A stretch of DNA of 13,888 bases from an uncultured Oscillospiraceae bacterium (GTDB lineage: Bacteria > Bacillota > Clostridia > Oscillospirales > Oscillospiraceae), in assembly GCA_934659475.1 (NCBI GenBank), contig CAKUHX010000027.1, forward strand, positions 1 through 13,888, read 5' to 3'. Numbering within the stretch: the first letter of the stretch is position 1; the number at the start of each line of letters is the position of its first letter. The translations under genes and the position numbers were made by a program. Under the pieces are notes generated by a model that made no database searches, was not told the origin of the DNA, and was given only the letters and a program-made list of their open reading frames with translations. This document shows positions 12,967 through 13,888 of the stretch, piece by piece.

Positions 12967-13888
12967 ATGGCAAATATCAGAGAAAACAGAAAAAATGGAA
13001 AAATTATTTCTTTCCGCTTTACAGTCTGTCTGGACCGGGATGCACGTGGAAAACAAATACGGCGTTATACCACATGGAAAGCACCCGAGGACCTCTCCCC
13101 TGCTAAGGCCAGAAAAGCAGCTGAACGAGCCGCAGATATCTGGGAACAGAATGAGCAAAAAGAATACCTGAAAGAAAAAGAGTTAGGTCAAGCGTACACG
13201 CTCCCCCCAGAAAAGCGCAAAGATGATTTCTGCGACTTTGTGGATCAGGTTTGGTTCCCGCTCCAGGTCTGCAATGGTAATGATAAAGTGACCACTGTCA
13301 CCTTTTACGGAAATATGAAGAAGCTTATCGTGAAATACTTTGATGGCGCTGTTTTACAGGAAGTCAGCTCCATTCAAATACAAAAATTTCTTGTTTATTT
13401 AAGGCAGACATATAAAACAAATCGCGGCCAAACACTTGCCCCCAAAACAATACGTCACTACTACAACGTATTGGGCATGATTTTTGCATACGCTGAAAAA
13501 CAGGGTTTGATTGCCGTAAATCCTATGCTTCGGGTCGATGCTCCCAAGAAGGACAAAAAACCTATTGATGCCCTCACGGCTAAACAGGCTCAGCAGCTAT
13601 TCTCTTTTCTCTCTGAAGCACCTTTAGATTTTCAGTGTGCCATGCAGTTGCTTTTGACTGCTGGATTGCGGCGTGGTGAATGTCTGGGACTAAAGTGGAA
13701 AGACCTTGACGAAGCTGGATCCACTATCACAATTGAGCGCAGTGTTGTCTATACCCCCAATAGCGGCGTCATTATCAGTACTCCAAAGACAGCAGACAGC
13801 ATACGCACCATTCCCGTCATGCCCCATATGCTCAGTTTACTTTTGCGCTTAAAACAACAGGTCAAACAGACCTACCCCCATGTCATTT
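12967..13888 (+). CDS. Tyrosine recombinase/integrase, 3' end outside window
   Basis: Of this gene, 307 codons are visible and the frame is open to the edge. An AP2-like arm-binding region opens the protein (about 1-65, MANIRENRKNGKIISFRF then WKAPEDLSPAKARKAAERAA). A SAM-like core-binding domain follows (about 85-185, FCDFVDQVWFPLQ, KTIRHYYNVLGMIFAYAEKQ). The catalytic domain begins near 195 and shows the first active-site Arg in TAGLRRGECLGLKW (Arg235) and the strand lysine in STPKTADSIRTIPV (Lys274). The HxxR motif and the tyrosine nucleophile must lie beyond 13888. AAGGAAGGG stands 7 nt upstream, separated by a run of T. Architecture matches phage/ICE integrases of the Tn916/lambda type. 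It should catalyse insertion and excision at the adjacent tRNA-Pro. Confidence 0.93.
   Translation, partial: MANIRENRKNGKIISFRFTVCLDRDARGKQIRRYTTWKAPEDLSPAKARKAAERAADIWEQNEQKEYLKEKELGQAYTLPPEKRKDDFCDFVDQVWFPLQVCNGNDKVTTVTFYGNMKKLIVKYFDGAVLQEVSSIQIQKFLVYLRQTYKTNRGQTLAPKTIRHYYNVLGMIFAYAEKQGLIAVNPMLRVDAPKKDKKPIDALTAKQAQQLFSFLSEAPLDFQCAMQLLLTAGLRRGECLGLKWKDLDEAGSTITIERSVVYTPNSGVIISTPKTADSIRTIPVMPHMLSLLLRLKQQVKQTYPHVI

Larger units (their letters stand above)
12783..13888 (+). mobile_element. Left end of an integrative element in tRNA-Pro
   Basis: From the tRNA 3' end onward base composition drops sharply in GC, and codons shift to A/T endings (many AAA, ATT, TTT). A tyrosine recombinase starts 157 nt after the tRNA and reads inward. 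The att core is expected within the T arm to CCA (12783-12810), the usual target for such enzymes. The tRNA stays intact, as normal when the element carries the replacing 3' end. The right junction and cargo are outside the window, so ICE and prophage cannot be told apart. Confidence 0.75.

Noticed and set aside
1..13888. CRISPR array, rRNA or toxin-antitoxin pair
   Set aside because: No regularly spaced repeats, no rRNA-like stretches, and the only overlapping small gene pair is the PadR-DUF2812 operon.

Overview
The window looks like chromosome from a GC-rich, spore-forming Clostridia lineage, most probably Oscillospiraceae (Flavonifractor/Lawsonibacter/Intestinimonas-like). This is inferred from very GC-rich third codon positions, strong AGGAGG-type ribosome binding sites, a glmS ribozyme leader, a type I-alpha glutamine synthetase, a SleC-like spore-cortex enzyme cluster and a tRNA with encoded CCA. 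The species cannot be fixed from the sequence alone.

Layout. Positions 1-430 (minus strand) look like the worn edge of a prophage or other accessory module: the first 38 codons of a phosphodiester-glycosidase-like gene, a 29-codon stub of an N-acetylmuramoyl-L-alanine amidase joined to it by an ATGA overlap, a strong hairpin, and a possible start-less zinc-ribbon remnant. Ordinary chromosome follows. An alanyl-tRNA editing protein (AlaX type with DHHA1 domain) and a membrane-anchored XRE-type regulator with a large outer domain lie on plus. They converge on an ECF-transporter S component and glmS on minus. glmS is preceded by a clear self-cleaving glmS ribozyme. Divergent from glmS is a PadR regulator, overlapping by 4 nt a DUF2812 membrane protein, with two identical 13-bp operators at its promoter. 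Next are glnA (minus), a small helical hypothetical protein (plus) and nrdR (minus). Divergent from nrdR is a three-gene plus-strand cluster: a carboxypeptidase-regulatory-like beta domain, a SpoIID-like lytic transglycosylase with two peptidoglycan-binding domains, and a second peptidoglycan-binding protein. I read this cluster as a SleC-type spore cortex lysis or remodelling module with its usual parts spread over separate genes.

At the right end a tRNA-Pro(GGG) is followed at once by AT-richer DNA with different codon use, a tandem 12-bp repeat and the first 307 codons of a tyrosine recombinase reading away from the tRNA. This is the left end of an integrative element (ICE or prophage) whose cargo lies beyond the window.

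Nearly every gene is a separate transcription unit with its own recognisable promoter and a strong, often bidirectional, hairpin terminator. Most 3' ends therefore carry an almost perfect inverted repeat. The links between genes are local: PadR probably controls itself and its DUF2812 partner; glucosamine-6-phosphate probably controls glmS through the ribozyme; the three cortex genes are probably co-transcribed late in sporulation.
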